A stretch of 64,000 bases of DNA from Catonia carolina (GCA_035578175.1 JAQMRL010000006.1:62102501-62166500); one strand, 5' to 3'; shown: positions 33,276-45,469, counted from the first letter of the stretch. Notes: generated from the letters alone by a model not told the origin. A program made the numbers and translations.

Positions 33276-33402
33276 ATACAGAAAAATAACTTCTGAAATT
33301 TCCGTCAACTGTCACAGCTCATTTTGTTAACCTGCGAGTACTCCCGCAGCAAGGATTCGACCGCAGTTTTCTTTGAGTACTTGTTGTTGAGTATTACTTG
33401 AT
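33276..33402. other. Spacer ending in the LINE target
   Basis: Short spacer; its last ten bases (33393-33402) are the left TSD of the following LINE. Confidence 0.6.
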
Positions 33403-34105
33403 ACGGCATGAAGTTAAACAGCAAGAAAACCAAAATACTAATAGTAAGCAAAAATGATGGAATACAGCATCGATTTACATCAAATGATGAGACGCTTGAA
33501 ATAGTACACAAAGTTGCCTATCTAGGATGTAATTTAAACAAGGAATGGGACCACTCGCAGGAAATTAGGTGCCGCGTAGAGAAGGCAAGAGCAGTATTCA
33601 ATCGTCTCCGGAAAATTTTGTGTAATATGCACCTTAACATTGGTATAAGATCACGATTTCTGAGATGCTATGTGTTTTCGACTCTTCTGTACGGAGTGGA
33701 AGCTTGGACCCTAACCGATGCAACATCTAGACGACTCGAGGCCTTCGAACTATGGTGCTACCGCCGAATGCTCAGGATATCGTACACCTACCATGTCACA
33801 AACAACACCGTCTTGCAACGTATGCAAAAAGCCATGGAAATCCTGCCAAACATAAAAGTCAGGAAGATGGCTTATTTAGGGCATGTGTTGAGAAACAGAA
33901 AATATCAGCTAATTCAACTTATACGTATTGCAAGGCAAGATTGAAGGTAGTCGATCTCAAGGCCGTCGGCGGACGTCGTGGCTGAAGAACATCAGGCAAT
34001 GGACAGGAATGACGAGCGTACAATTATTCAGAGCAGCTGTAAATAAAGTCATGTGGACTAATATGATTGCCAACATCCACAGAGGATAGGCACCAACAGA
34101 AGAAG
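33403..34105 (+). mobile_element. RTE-like LINE, best-preserved copy, perfect TSD
   Basis: A 703-bp 5'-truncated LINE with a perfect 10-bp TSD ATTACTTGAT (33393-33402 and 34106-34115). From the ATG at 33408 a 178-codon frame reads KLNSKKTKILIVSKN, VHKVAYLGCNLNKEWDHSQE, FLRCYVFSTLLYGVEAWTLT, RRLEAFELWCYRRMLRISYT, VLQRMQKAMEILPNIKVRKM, YLGHVLRN. A one-base frameshift near 33931 then moves the reading to GKIEGSRSQGRRRTSW, LKNIRQWTGMTSVQLFRAA and NKVMWTNMIANIHRG-stop (34087-34089). A GAAGAAG tail follows. This is the post-catalytic C-terminal region only (no FADD), so it encodes no active enzyme, but its single lesion and intact TSD suggest a young insertion. Confidence 0.9.
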
Positions 34106-34115
34106 ATTACTTGAT

Positions 34116-34849
34116 GATTTTTTCTTTTTAACTTAAGAGTGAAACCTGTGAGTGTGTACGTAGCGCCAGTTTCATTTGCGATGTTATAGACCGCCCGCGA
34201 GTTATCGTTTTTACAAGTTTTGTATTAATTCTTACAACTTTTCATCTTATCATCTAAAATTAATTTTTATCTTCCATTATCGTAAACTCTACATTATTTA
34301 TTAGTTAATTGCAGGGTTACCACCTTTTCATTTTCACATTCCGGAACAATTATTTGTTGGGGAGGGGTAGTAAGTCAAACAATCAACCCCAACAAAAATC
34401 TATGACGTCCGCTGTTGCTAAAAAAGTTAGTAATATATCTACAACGATCTTAATGTCAGCTTACAGGCGTAAAAATTACTTTTGTGTGCTTATTTAAAAT
34501 ATTAGTATTCTACCGTAAATAATAAAAATGAACTGATTTAACTTGAGTAAATTTAAATATAGTATAAATATCTTATTCTCTTGTGGTGAAAAAAAATCAG
34601 ATTTCCGGACATACAACAACCGACTCCTGACTCCGGACCAATTTTTCTACTCCCAGACTGTCCAGAACGGGATATATCCCCGACGGGTGGTAATCTTAGT
34701 TAATCGGTATAAATTTTCACATATTTTTTAATTTTTCTACAGAAACTTTTAATATGAGGTTTAAAGGAACAAGCCGTATTTCAAAGATTTTAGGGAGTGT
34801 TGAGAGAGAACGAAACTTTGGGATTTGTCGACAATTTGAAAAGATATGA
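34116..34849. other. No gene seen
   Basis: AT-rich spacer with short random ORFs. Confidence 0.5.
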
Positions 34850-35015
34850 AAGCAGTTTCTGATGAGAATGAAGAAGAAGAAACGACTGAATGAAGGAACG
34901 AAAGGTGTCGAAGAAGATTGTCTAGAAGTAAGCGACCATGATACAGATCCAGAGAACTCAGCAAAATCAAAGTGCGAAGACTGAGAAGTTTTCTATGCTA
35001 TTTTTTTCTAATATT
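34850..35015 (+). pseudogene. Possible piggyBac-like N-terminus
   Basis: Two frames read SDENEEEEETTE and then GVEEDCLEVSDHDTDPENSA. Acidic, Asp/Ser-rich segments of this kind are found at the N-terminus of piggyBac-like transposases, but no conserved DDE block follows, so the assignment is weak. Confidence 0.25.
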
Positions 35016-37872
35016 TCGATTCAGTGGGAAAAATATTGTAAACCCATTTATAGCAGAGCTGAGAGCAGAGCGAAGAGGAGAGAGGTGCATAAGAGCGGCG
35101 CTCAAAGAACAAAATTGTTTGTTTTGCTAACGGTGATAAACGCGCAGACTAGTGCATTCGGACATAAATTTGGCAGCCTACGGAGGTATTCGTTCCATTA
35201 GTACTGTATACCCATTTCTCGTTATTCATTAGTATAGTATATTTTCGTGTTGTTGAACTTTTGTTTTCAAGTACCAGAAAACTAATTTTTGTACCAAATT
35301 AAGAGAGGCTTATTGAAGATAACAAATATTTGTTTATGAATCTACATACTCACCGCAAACTAAGAGCAAATCGTTTTTTATTACTAATCGGGTTGCAAAT
35401 GAAATTCGTCCACGTTTGCTGCATTCGTCAGCTTACTTGACGCAAAATATAGTCAGAAGTACAGATTGACATTCTAAATTTTTGTATAAACTTATTTGGA
35501 TATAAACGTAATTTTAAGTAAAAGCGATTAAATTCTCCATTTTCTCCTCTGCTAGCATTTATTGGATGATAACAGATCATCTTCTTAACCGTTAGCTTGG
35601 CTTACATAACGATTGTAAAACGTTCAGTTTTATAGCACTACTTTCCAAATACGCCAATTATTTATGTTCTTTCACGCAAATATTTTGAGATGTTTCGGCT
35701 TCCGCGTCGCGCTCCTCACTGCTCAGCTAAAATGTGTTCACCTCTTTGCAATCTCGTTAATCTCTCGTCGCTCCACTATAGACAGGGGCTTAGCTACCCG
35801 GGCCGAAAATTGAAACATGAAGTAGTTAAAACTAAAGATGATAATGACCATGATTGAGATGATAATGATACCGATCATGAGATGACGATGATTAGCAGTA
35901 CAGTTGAGAAGTAGAAAAAATTAAATGAGTTAATTGATTAACAATATCGAAAAGTAAAGTCCAATGTTTTAAACAGTTTCAGTCTGTATGTTATCTTCGC
36001 TGTTGTAAAGAAGTTAATTGCGAAAGGATTTTGATGCTCTTCTAATCTCTTTTAAATGTTTTTCGTTATGTTGTTTAATTTCTTGTTTAAGAAGATAAGG
36101 TTTAGACTGTTGTGCAATATTTCGTTGGTAACATACCATGAGGCTGCAGTAGTCAAATTTAGGAATTTTTATTTAAAGCACTGCAGAATTTGTATATTTG
36201 ATGAACCAGCTGTACCTCATAGCTCTAACCCAAAATGGCCAATAAACTGGTTTGAGTATTACTCTATTATACTCAACTTCATTTTAAACTTTATTTTACA
36301 TACTTTATTTTGAACTTTATTTTAAATAATTATTTAAGAATTGTAAATCATTTTGTTTTTCTTTTGGAAGCAATAACATTGGGTATAAAAAATCATAATA
36401 AAATTTGAAGTTACATGAAACGAAAAATAGTTAGTTTACTTTACCAAATAAAATATGCTGAATAACTTAATTTTTTACATGAAACTTACGTATCTGCAGA
36501 GAAAACTGTGGTTAAAAATAGCCAATTAAAATTAATAGAATAAAATTAGTTTAAAATTGTCAGACACTTTCTGTAAATAAATCTTTTGAACATATCATTA
36601 CATTGTTTGTAAGTAATATATGTAACGTATATGTTTGTTTTATGTTGTGATACACAAACGTATAATATGTAATACAGGACATATTGAGTTTATGTACATT
36701 ATTTTATAAATAATTGTCTTAACATGAATAGTATTATAATAATGTTGATTTAAATATGGTAAACAACATTATTTGTGTTTTATTAAATAAAATACAGTGG
36801 TTGTAAGCAGTATTTCTTCAGTGTTTAGAAATTATAAATCATTAATAATAAACTTATAAAGTTTTAAAGAGAACGCGAAAGCGCGGTGTTATTCGTTCAA
36901 AACTTTACATTATTTAGATAAGGTATAACGTTCTTATTAGACGAAGATGAGAATAATTTGACAAAGAGAGATTTCAGAGAGAAACAGTGAGTGTAACAGA
37001 GATAGAGATATCGATGGGCCGGGAAGTTGTTATAAGGGAGTTACATTATATAACCCTTACTAGTATTTACTTAAAGTTAGTAAGGGGTTATCCTTTGATG
37101 ATCTACACTATACGTTTTCCATTCTCAACGAAAACACAAACTTTGTTTTATTTATAAAATATGCAAATAATCTAAGTTCAAAAACACCTTCCTTTCTTAA
37201 AGCAAGGAGATAGTCCAATAACAACTTCCTTCATGCTTTTTACTATATACCGTATCGTATTCTATTTTATCAAGATTTAGGTGATAGAAATAAAATTGGA
37301 AATGTCTTAAAGATGAACTACTGGATTGTCCTCAATTTATTCTATTCATTTCTTAAGATAAGAAAAGAAACACAAAGAATATTACAGCTAACACATATTA
37401 TATCCAAAGTCATATCATCTAAAAATGTACCGTACTTAGAAATCCGGGAACAAACTAATATCAAGGTACCAGAAATTTCATTTCCCTATATTCTAAGAAC
37501 AGTGTTACGGAATTATTTTTTGAATATATTGACTGAGAATCATGTTAAATGGTGCGAAAAGTTTTCCAGAATGACAGAGAGTTGTTTACTAGTTTATAAA
37601 ACATCCTAACAAATACTATTCTCAGAAAGGTACATTATTTAAAATAACTTACAAGTTTTCCTTTTTAAATAACTTTATTTTAGAAATCAATAAACGTCCA
37701 AGCGAATATTGAAGGAAACTATATACTATTGAGAAAGTATTATAAGAAGCTACATTATTTGAAGTAAAAAAGAAAACTTGCATAAGTTTGTAAATGTAAG
37801 ATTTATATAATATGTCTTAAATTAGAAAAGGAATAAACATGGCATTATATTTAGGCTTATGTAATTCGTTAT
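35016..37872. other. No gene seen; long AT-rich stretch
   Basis: Nearly 3 kb of AT-rich DNA. The largest ORFs (77-98 codons at 36.1 and 37.3 kb) lack recognisable domains and have AT-driven Phe/Leu/Ile/Asn composition. A GAT-rich stretch (ATGATAATGACC...) lies at 35835-35895. Confidence 0.5.
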
Positions 37873-38219
37873 GCCTACAGGTGGAGTGTTAAATTATTTG
37901 CACCCGTTCAGTTATTTCCAGAGCTGTAAAATATAGTTCTGCTTCGTATCTCATGATCAGCAAATTATATGACTGAAGTATTTAAAAATTTAAAGGGTAG
38001 AGGTGTAAAAGGCACTAGTCAGATTTACAGTCGATTCCGGATAACTGGGGCACATCGGAACCGAAGAATTTTGGCCCAATTAAACGGCTAGCTCTAATAA
38101 ATGAATTCGCAATATATGGCGTAGCTATATGATACTGTATTTTATTAAAATTATTACATACATAAATTTTACATGCAAGTTCTATCTATATACAGACGAA
38201 ATAAATAAAAGGGTATCAG

Positions 38220-38420
38220 AACAATGATTAGCTTTTTAGCAAAACCTTTTGCCTTGGTTTTAAGCATTGGACCATTGACACTAACACCTTGCGAAGTTAC
38301 AATGGCGAACCATTAACTCAACGCTTCTCAACAAATGGATCCTTTCATCACGTTTTCTTTTCTGAGATGTTCTATGACCTTTTGATGCCCACTCAAGGCG
38401 TATTTTAATTTTCTTGGAGC
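38220..38420 (-). pseudogene. CENP-B/pogo-type HTH remnant
   Basis: The minus strand reads HQKVIEHLRKEN, then after stops EALS-WFAIVTSQGVSVNGPM and LKTKAKGFAKKL. This matches the WFxxxRxxGxxISGPxLxxKAxxxAxxL pattern of the second DNA-binding helix-turn-helix of pogo/CENP-B-like proteins. There are stop codons and no DDE domain. Confidence 0.6.
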
Positions 38421-38921
38421 ACGATAGAAGCTATCGTAATTTTCGGTACACCGGTTAGTTTCGATAGTTTACATTGGTTTAAGTTAGGTGGATACGTTTT
38501 TATTTTGTTGAGTAGCTTTATTCGTTCACACAGTCATATCGTTACGCGGCGTTTAACTCACTAAGACGTTGATAGAAGTACTGTACTGTAAGCCTACGCA
38601 TAAAAACATCAACAAAATGTGTTAAACAAATGGAAATAAAAAAGTATGCCTGCAAATAACAAAACAACCAGACTCGAAAAACAGTGTGTTGGAGTACACT
38701 CATGAAATCACAAAAACTGATGAGAAGCATGGAATTACGAATTTTTTACGTATGTATGACAAGTGACATCTAACCATAAGTTGCAAGGAGGCTATATAGC
38801 TTCTAAGGTTGGGCATAAATAGTGGATATGACTCACTGAAATTTGTGCAATGACGAATATGTAGCCTACACACATTGTACTGTAAATAAAATCTTTAAGT
38901 TATTATGAATGATGTGTGATT

Positions 38922-39379
38922 CTTCTTCTTAAGGTGCCCTATCCCTAAGGACATTGGCGAGCCTCATGGCCCACTTTACTCTATCTGCTGCTGTCCTGAA
39001 AAGCTCTATTGATGTTTTTCCACACCATTGTCATAAATTTTTCAACCAGGATGTGCGTCGTCTTCCCGATCCCCTTTTGCCCTCCACCTTCCCTTGTATG
39101 ACCAGCCGCATCAATTCATACTTTTCGTTCCTTAGAATGTGACCGAAATATCCCATTTTCCTTTTCTTTACGGTGTTGAGCAGTTCCTTATCCTTCTTCA
39201 TTCTTCTTAGCACTTCCATATTTGTTATGTGCTCTGTCCAGGATATTCTCCACATTCTTCGGTGACACCACTTAAAGCTACTGAGTCTTTTCTCCATCGT
39301 CTCTGTGATTGTCCAGGCTTCAACTCCATACAATAGGACAGAAAATCCATAGCATCTCAGTACTCTTATTCTAATATTC
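38922..39379 (-). mobile_element. RTE-like LINE inside the pogo-like element
   Basis: A 458-bp LINE flanked by a perfect 11-bp TSD GATGTGTGATT (38911-38921 and 39380-39390). The minus strand reads NIRIRVLRCYGFSVLLYGVE, AWTITETMEKRLSSFKWCHRR, NMEVLRRMKKDKELLNTVKK, YFGHILRNEKYELM, GRRRTSWLKNL, then a stop (TGA) and QWCGKTSIELFRTAADRVKW, AMRLANVLRDRAP-stop, with a GAAGAAGAA tail. Same family as the copies at 5.4 and 33.4 kb. Confidence 0.92.
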
Positions 39380-39893
39380 GATGTGTGATTACTGTTGTTT
39401 ATCTGTCGGAATGTGTACTACCTCTATCCTGCCCATTATCTTATTTTGCCGCTTAGAACCACGTGTTTTTTTTTTTGCTGGCCTTTAATGGTTTTAATGA
39501 AACATAAAATGTACATAAATCAGATTGGCCCCAATAAGCGGCATTATGGACCAAATAAACGGTGTACTTATCAATTTAAAATTCCGTTCTGTTTTTGTTC
39601 ATTAAAGAACTGTTCAAAAAAACTGGCTGCCACAATTAAACAGTGGACCAATTATACGGAATCGACTGTATTTCCTTTGAGAGTTATGAAATTCATTATA
39701 CAGCCAGACCATGTGGTGAATGAAGTGAAGGTGTCGTTTGCAGGGTGGAAAGTAGATGTTTTTAGAGCGTCTGGCATGCTGATTAGAATACTTTTCCACT
39801 CAGTGAGGAAGGCTACGTAAACTACCTTTTTCTCCTTTTACTCAGTAAAGCCTCTAGAGGTTCAAAACAGCCTTTCGGCCGATGAGCTAAAAA

Positions 39894-40639
39894 AGAACAA
39901 CAAAATTTACTACAATAGTAGGCCTACTTATTATTTTTTTCTGTACTTTCTTTCCTAGATCTTTCAAATTAATAAAATTTCCACAAAACAAAGTACTCTC
40001 CAAAAATCAGCTGCTCAGTTCTTTATGAACTCGATAAAGTGATTAAGCAACGCATCGGTGCAGTAAATCTTCAAAAAATCTATTTGTATGAATAATTTTT
40101 TTACAATTATGTTGCTTTAATAAGAAATTTAGAAATAATAAAATGGGTAATAACAAATCGACTGGCGGAGAGACCCTTTTCATAAGAAAAGTCGAATTCA
40201 ATTCAGTTTCATGGAGACCAAGATCACATGGTCGATAAAACCATACATTTTAAGGTACATATTGTCTAAAAAAATTATAAATTTAAAATGCTTCAACAAT
40301 TTTCTACAATGTTATAAAAATAACGATTCACCCAACAATCAGTGAGTAGGTACTGGTATTCTTTTTATTTAATTACGATAATTTCAAACGGAGAAAGAAA
40401 CACTCCGCAGAAAAAACCGCAGAGTTTTTATGGAGCCTACAAAACAATTAAGTATGGCATCAGTATCATAAATCTTCTAAAGTCGACCAATCAGAATGCA
40501 ATGGTTTGGCCAATTAAGTTACTTTAATTATTGCATTTTAATTTATTAACATAAGCAAATTATAATGGAGTATTATATAAAATTAACTTGTAATTTATTA
40601 GAAGTGATTTGACTGGCTTTTTCATGGCCTCTCATTGTC
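39894..40639. other. No gene seen
   Basis: AT-rich spacer. Confidence 0.5.
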
Positions 40640-40770
40640 TTAGAATTTCTAGTCTCTGATTGGTTGGAATTAAAATATGCGGGTGGAACACGTTTTACTA
40701 CGTCAACCCAATCAGATTGGTTAGTTTCGTGGGCCGCCATTGGTTGAAAGTTCCAAACGCTGATTGGTAG
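40640..40770. promoter_or_regulatory. Cluster of ATTGG (inverted CCAAT) motifs
   Basis: CTGATTGGTTGG, CAATCAGATTGGTTAG, CCATTGGTTG and CTGATTGGTAGCC lie within about 110 bp, and CGACCAATCAGAATGC is 160 bp upstream. Such motifs bind NF-Y in animals. There is no adjacent gene, so a transposon origin is equally possible. Confidence 0.3.
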
Positions 40771-40814
40771 CCACTATCTGTAATTGTCACACGCCCCATG
40801 ACGTCAAAATTGCC

Positions 40815-40972
40815 CACTTGTCAGAACTTATCAACTGGCTTCTACGCTGCAGTCCCGGGTTCAATTCCCGGTCATGTCTGGCATGTTTTCATCACTTACC
40901 TTCATGTATCATCCTTTTTACCATCTACGTTAGCAAAAATTACAAAACAGTCAGACGTAAAACAAAAAAAAC
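40815..40972 (+). mobile_element. SINE C copy 3, solitary
   Basis: TGGCTTCTACGCTGCAGTC, the B-box GGGTTCAATTCCCGGTCATG, a short body, and AAACAGTCAGACGTAAAAC with an A-rich tail, in sense orientation and outside any SINE-M. It shows that SINE C is an independent family. Confidence 0.88.
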
Positions 40973-42519
40973 CTTATCAGACGCTATTGTATTAATTTTT
41001 TTCAGTTTAATTCATTTTTTAAGAGTATAAATTAAAACATTCATGTTTTATTTTATACTCAGTCTCTTTTTAGCTAAAAAGGACATCAATAATGAAGGTT
41101 GATGAAAAATTATGCGCATTACAACATAAATTCATTACTGTAGTAACAATTTTTTTAAGAACGAAAGACCGGTATATATAAAACATGAACTTGGTAGAGA
41201 TATCTTCGTTTCTACTCCGAACGGGTAACGATAAGCTCCAGAATCCAGACTATTAACACAGGTATAATTTAAATTGAAAAGAAGAAAATATCGTAAAACA
41301 GCGTGACCAAAAACAGCATGGCGATAGCTTCATGGGGCTTTTACTGTTATCAAGCATGGTAACGGTTTGGTACTAATTGCAACTTGTTGAGAAGTGAAGG
41401 ATTTTTAACGGGGAAAGAAGGAAATGATTACAGTGTACGTAAAAAAGGAACTGAGTTATTTCATTGAAAGCAGAGACGTAGTACGTTTAATAAGCGCTCA
41501 ATGTCTTTGGGATTATTAGGAGAATGAAGGTAAGCACGACCATGAAAATTTGAAAAAATCGATTTTTCAAATTTGGCCAAACGATTATTTGGCATACGAT
41601 TATAGGCCTACTACATTAATTTCTGTAAAATTTGATATAAATATCTTGATTATACAATTTAAATTACGGGAGATAAGTTATTATAATTTTTGTAAAACCA
41701 TGTTTAGAGGTGTAATATGTTTACTGCGAGTGTCTATGATTCTTTGCTACAATTTAATCATGGGTTTTGCGAGACATTAAAAGTTCTAGAAATATCAAAG
41801 TTAAAATATAGTGAAAGAAATGTTACATCAGTGTTGCGGAATCTAGACAACGTATGAGTAACGATAGCTGAAATTTCAGTGATGGAGCTTTTAAAAGAGA
41901 AAAGAAAAATCAGTAGACAAAAAAAGGAAAGGCAATGAAATTTGGAACAGGAATTAGATCCTGATTGTGGTGCTGGACTATTCTGAAAGCGAGTAAGTGT
42001 TTATTTTTTTCTAATTTGATTTACCGAAAATTGATTTTTTTGCACTTATGTTTCTTTTTCTCTAAAACTATCAAATATAGGAGAACCAAATTTTTATGGG
42101 AGGTTCATAGGAACAAGATACACATCTCCAACCAGAATCGTATGTCTACTGACATAATGAAAAATTGAAAATAAAATTATCATTAAAAATTATCCGTTTT
42201 CCCGCACCTAGTTGCCATTAAAAAAAAAAAAAAAAATACTAAAATCTCAAAGAAATGCATGAAACTGGTAGGGGTGATGAAAAAGATGTAAGGAATAACC
42301 TCGTAAAATGTTTGTTAAATTCGGTTTAATAGTTTCAGAGAAAAAGGAACATAAACTTCGTTAAATTAACATTGTGCAACATAGGTGGTCGCGCTTACCA
42401 GTCAACGAATAATTAAGGTGATATGTAAGGAAAGGCTTTATAAAAGAAGAAGGAAACTGTGGATGAATTATGACATAATGTTTTTATTTTTATGGGTACC
42501 AGAGTATAGATAGCGCCAG
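40973..42519. other. No gene seen; poly-A run
   Basis: AT-rich spacer. A 17-A run lies at 42220-42236 without a recognisable retrotransposon 5' of it. Confidence 0.5.
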
Positions 42520-42600
42520 TAATTAATAGAGAGGATTGCGGAGGAAGCCAAAACCCAACAAGGGCTGTAGAACTACAAGATGATTACGCCGAGTCGAATA
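42520..42600 (+). pseudogene. Possible LINE ORF terminus
   Basis: ERIAEEAKTQQGL-stop resembles the closing residues of many insect LINE ORFs (VEEAKxHxGL-stop). Too short for a firm call. Confidence 0.3.
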
Positions 42601-43659
42601 TTATTACGAAAATGCTATTTCATATCAAAAAATTGGCTTTATTTTAATTAAACCTTAATAAAAAATTAATCCTGTTAACATACTATTAATTTGATTTAAA
42701 TTTTTTACATATTGACCAAGAAAGTTAAGGAGTATTTACTATGTAATAGTGAAATTTCAGAATACATTTTGATAATTTAAAAAAACATTTCTAAGATGGA
42801 ATATATACAAAAATTTTTGATTTTTAAACGGTAAAGGCCGTTGAAACCAGAGTGGAAATGTCATTAGAAAGAAAAAAATAAATTATTTCCTTTAGGAAGG
42901 AATTAAGAAGTAAAATTAGGAAGAAGGCGAAACGTGGATGGTAATGGAGAGATGGGGGAAGCGAAAAGGCACGAAGACTAATTACCGTAACTTCTGATGT
43001 AATAATTTGTGTTCGCAAGCTTACGTAGTTACCAACGGTAACGGTAGGATGGTTGCCGTAACGTGAAATTGAATGTGGAGGGGTCGGAAAGCCGAAGTAG
43101 GATTGAGTGAGATAGTAAAGATGGGTAAATTGTTAGAAAAGGGAGCAAGAAGAAGAATAAATGAAAATGGAAATGGTAGAGGGGTGGAAATTTTGGTGGG
43201 ACCGCTAATTTGGAGGAAAATCTGTAGATCCACTTAGGGAATCGACGAGCCGAATATATAGGCTCTACGACAATCTATTTAGGTAGCAAGGGCGGAGATT
43301 GGTGAACCACAAGCCCTCCTCCCACTGGTTATCAACTCTCTCGACTCCTCCATAACACCCTCTGACTTATGACTTATTTAGCTTTCGAAGGGAGTCAAAA
43401 TAAGGAAACATCGAATAACATCGAAAAAACAACACAAAATGTAAAAATATTATATTTCAGCAAAAAACCTCTTCTGGATTAGGCTTTACGTAAACACAAT
43501 GCTAATGAGCTTTCCAAAACTTAGCAAAACCTTATAAAAATTCATAGTAAATAAATCAATAAAAGATTTCCCATGAACTTATCTAAAAATTTAACGAGAT
43601 TTTACAAAAGCATTTAGAACTATATTAAGGTATAACAATATTTTTAGTTAATCTTAAAC
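42601..43659. other. No gene seen; purine-rich stretch
   Basis: From 42840 to 43220 the + strand is strongly purine-rich (GGAAGGAATTAAGAAG, GGGAGCAAGAAGAAG), giving Pro/Leu/Phe-rich minus-strand ORFs that I regard as artefacts. CAACGGTAACGG near 43033 forms a short imperfect repeat with GTTGCCGTAACG. Confidence 0.4.
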
Positions 43660-43682
43660 AAGTAAATAAAAAATTATACAAA

Positions 43683-44868
43683 TTTTGTTTTGTAAAACAC
43701 ACACGCGACTTTCTCTTACCAATGTAAATAATGAATAAAATAACCATGTTTAATTGATCATGAGTAAATAATGTAAAATGAAAGACATAACCTTGTTTAT
43801 GAGTTAATGATGGTAAAAGAAAATTAGTCGTTTTGCTTTGATGGGAAAATTATGGAAAATCACTAACTGACCGAGTACTGTAGTTAAAAACGCCTGGATT
43901 AGAGGTGTAGACTACGTTTTTAATTTTCTATAACTTTAATTATTGACTACACAATTTCGCCCTGAAACGCACAGTAGGGCCACAATGTTAAAACGAAAAA
44001 TACCATGAGCACAACCTCAACGAATTTCAGGAGATATGCTCCTTATACCCCATCTTTTTGCCCATAACGTGAAGGTAGAGTGTCAAATTATATGCACTCG
44101 ATCTGCTGGTTCCAGAGCTACAAAAATAGTTCGGTTTCCTATCACGTAGTCAGCCAGTTATATGACTAAAATAAAATATATTAAGAACTATATAATAAAA
44201 TATATTAATAAAATATATTTAAGAACAGAAGAGGTAGAGCTGTAAACGACACTAGTTAGAGTTATCTCCTCTGAGAGTAATGAGAGTAATTTCACTACAC
44301 AGCTAGACCCTGTGGTGAATGAAGTGGAGGTGTCATTTTCAGGGTGGAAAGTGATGCCTTTTGGAGAGCCAGGCATCCTGATAAGCATACTCTTACAACT
44401 CAGTGAGGAAGGCAATAGTACACCACCTCACTTCTGGTTTTTACTTTGTAAAACCTCTAGATGTTCAAACCAGCCTTCCGGCTATTGGCCTAAACAACAC
44501 AACTCCATCTTGTGAAAAACAACAAATTTAGTAAACGAGACGATTTTAATGAAAATTGTAAGAGCCGTTTTTAAAAAAAATGATAAAAAAGTGAAAAATT
44601 CGCATGAGCATACGACTACACTTTTAATGAGAATGTTCGTAGCGGATCCTCATAGTACCTAATTGAAGTTCTAAACTTCAACTTTATACGGGGTTTTTTT
44701 GTTTTTGAGATTTTTTTTTACACACAGACCATTCGGTAAAAATGTATTTTCTGGGTTCAGGGGCCTGAAAACGTGTATTTCCGGGGAAACTATATATCAA
44801 AAAATGAGCATGAAAACAATACTTCCCTTCGTCCATTTTATACAGGGAAAAAGAAAGTGAAAATTGAT
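43683..44868 (-). repeat. Family R copy 8, interrupted by SINE-M
   Basis: An inverted R copy in two halves (43683-44060 and 44505-44868) with the sense 3' end GACTTTCTCTTACC-like at the left and a GGGAAAAAGAAAGTG sense 5' end at the right. The GGGTTCAGGGGCC and GAATGTTCGTAGCGGATCC boxes are present. SINE-M copy 7 sits in the middle. Confidence 0.75.
44061..44504 (+). mobile_element. SINE-M copy 7, with TSD
   Basis: Sense copy from CCCATAACGTGAAGG to GCCTAAACAACACAACT, flanked by CCATCTTTTTG (44050-44060) and CCATCTTGTG (44505-44514), an imperfect ~10-bp TSD. It contains a small expansion of AAATATATTAA units (44172-44222). Confidence 0.85.
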
Positions 44869-44889
44869 CCATTTACCAGATAAAGCTCA

Positions 44890-45110
44890 TTTTGCAGCCC
44901 ACATTCTCAGTATTCAATCACAGTATGCTTTTCTCCTTTTTTCTGTCCACCCGGCGTTCTGTTTTTGCTCTTCATGGAAGTTCTTTAAGAGCTTAATCAG
45001 TTATTTGAATTCGGTTTGGATCATTAAGCTTTTTCGGTTTATTCCTGTTTCAATATCCTTTCTGTTTTTTTTAAAATTTATCTGACACCTTGGATCTATG
45101 GTTTAATGTG
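44890..45110 (-). pseudogene. LINE charged C-terminal tail, copy
   Basis: The minus strand reads RKDIETGINRKS, KNFHEEQKQNAGWTEKRRKA and ILRMWAAK in shifting frames. The same tail occurs at 51.4 kb and 54.0 kb. It corresponds to the lysine/arginine-rich end of an RTE-like LINE protein. Confidence 0.6.
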
Positions 45111-45469
45111 TTTTAAACATTTCTTTTTTTGTCATCCATTTTATACAGGTGTCTGTAAAATTTTAGACTTATTTTTTCAATCGTTACCAAGATATATTAC
45201 TATATAGAATAACCGAAAGATGAGAAAACATTGATATTAAATTACAAATAACAAGAACAGACATGATATAAAATTTAACATTCAGCAATGTTAAATTTTG
45301 AATAACAATAAACGTAAAATTTACAAAAGTATAAAAAGAAAAACAAAAAAGTTCTTACTGTCACAGAAAAGTTATTAACAATAGTAATAAAACATATTTA
45401 AAACAAAACAAAAATTACATCTAATGTTTCACAAATTATTTTATCTTATTCGACATAAATATGCAGAAA
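45111..45469. other. No gene seen
   Basis: AT-rich spacer. ACAGGTGTCTGTAAAATTTTAG at 45145 looks like a transposon end but has no partner. Confidence 0.45.

Larger units (their letters stand above)
38028..39668 (-). mobile_element. Pogo/Tigger-like DNA transposon
   Basis: A 1641-bp element with terminal inverted repeats CAGTCGATTCCGGATAACTG (left) and CAGTCGATTCCGTATAATTG (right, inverted), flanked by TA on both sides. CAGT-starting ends with TA targets fit the pogo branch of Tc1/mariner. Subterminal copies of GGCCCAATTAAACGGC-like motifs occur at both ends. Inside, the minus strand has a remnant of the DNA-binding domain, and an RTE-like LINE interrupts it. Without that LINE and one TSD it is about 1.17 kb, so most of the transposase is gone. 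Confidence 0.85.
37873..39893 (+). mobile_element. SINE-M copy 6, split by a pogo-like element
   Basis: The left part (37873-38027: TGCCTACAGGTGGAGTG...GGCACTAGTCAGATTTA) and right part (39669-39893: TATTTCCTTTGAGAG...TTTCGGCCGATGAGC) join exactly into one SINE-M when the insertion at 38028-39668 and one TA are removed. Confidence 0.9.

Noticed and set aside
35040..35800. Inverted GC-richer segments near 35.05 and 35.75 kb as transposon ends
   Set aside because: They share purine-rich content but do not align base by base as inverted repeats.
39395..39820. 141-codon plus-strand ORF as a gene
   Set aside because: It crosses the border of the pogo-like element and SINE-M, which are non-coding on this strand, so it is a chance frame.
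42824..43233. Pro/Leu/Phe-rich minus-strand ORFs as membrane proteins
   Set aside because: They derive from a purine-rich plus strand; composition explains the hydrophobicity.
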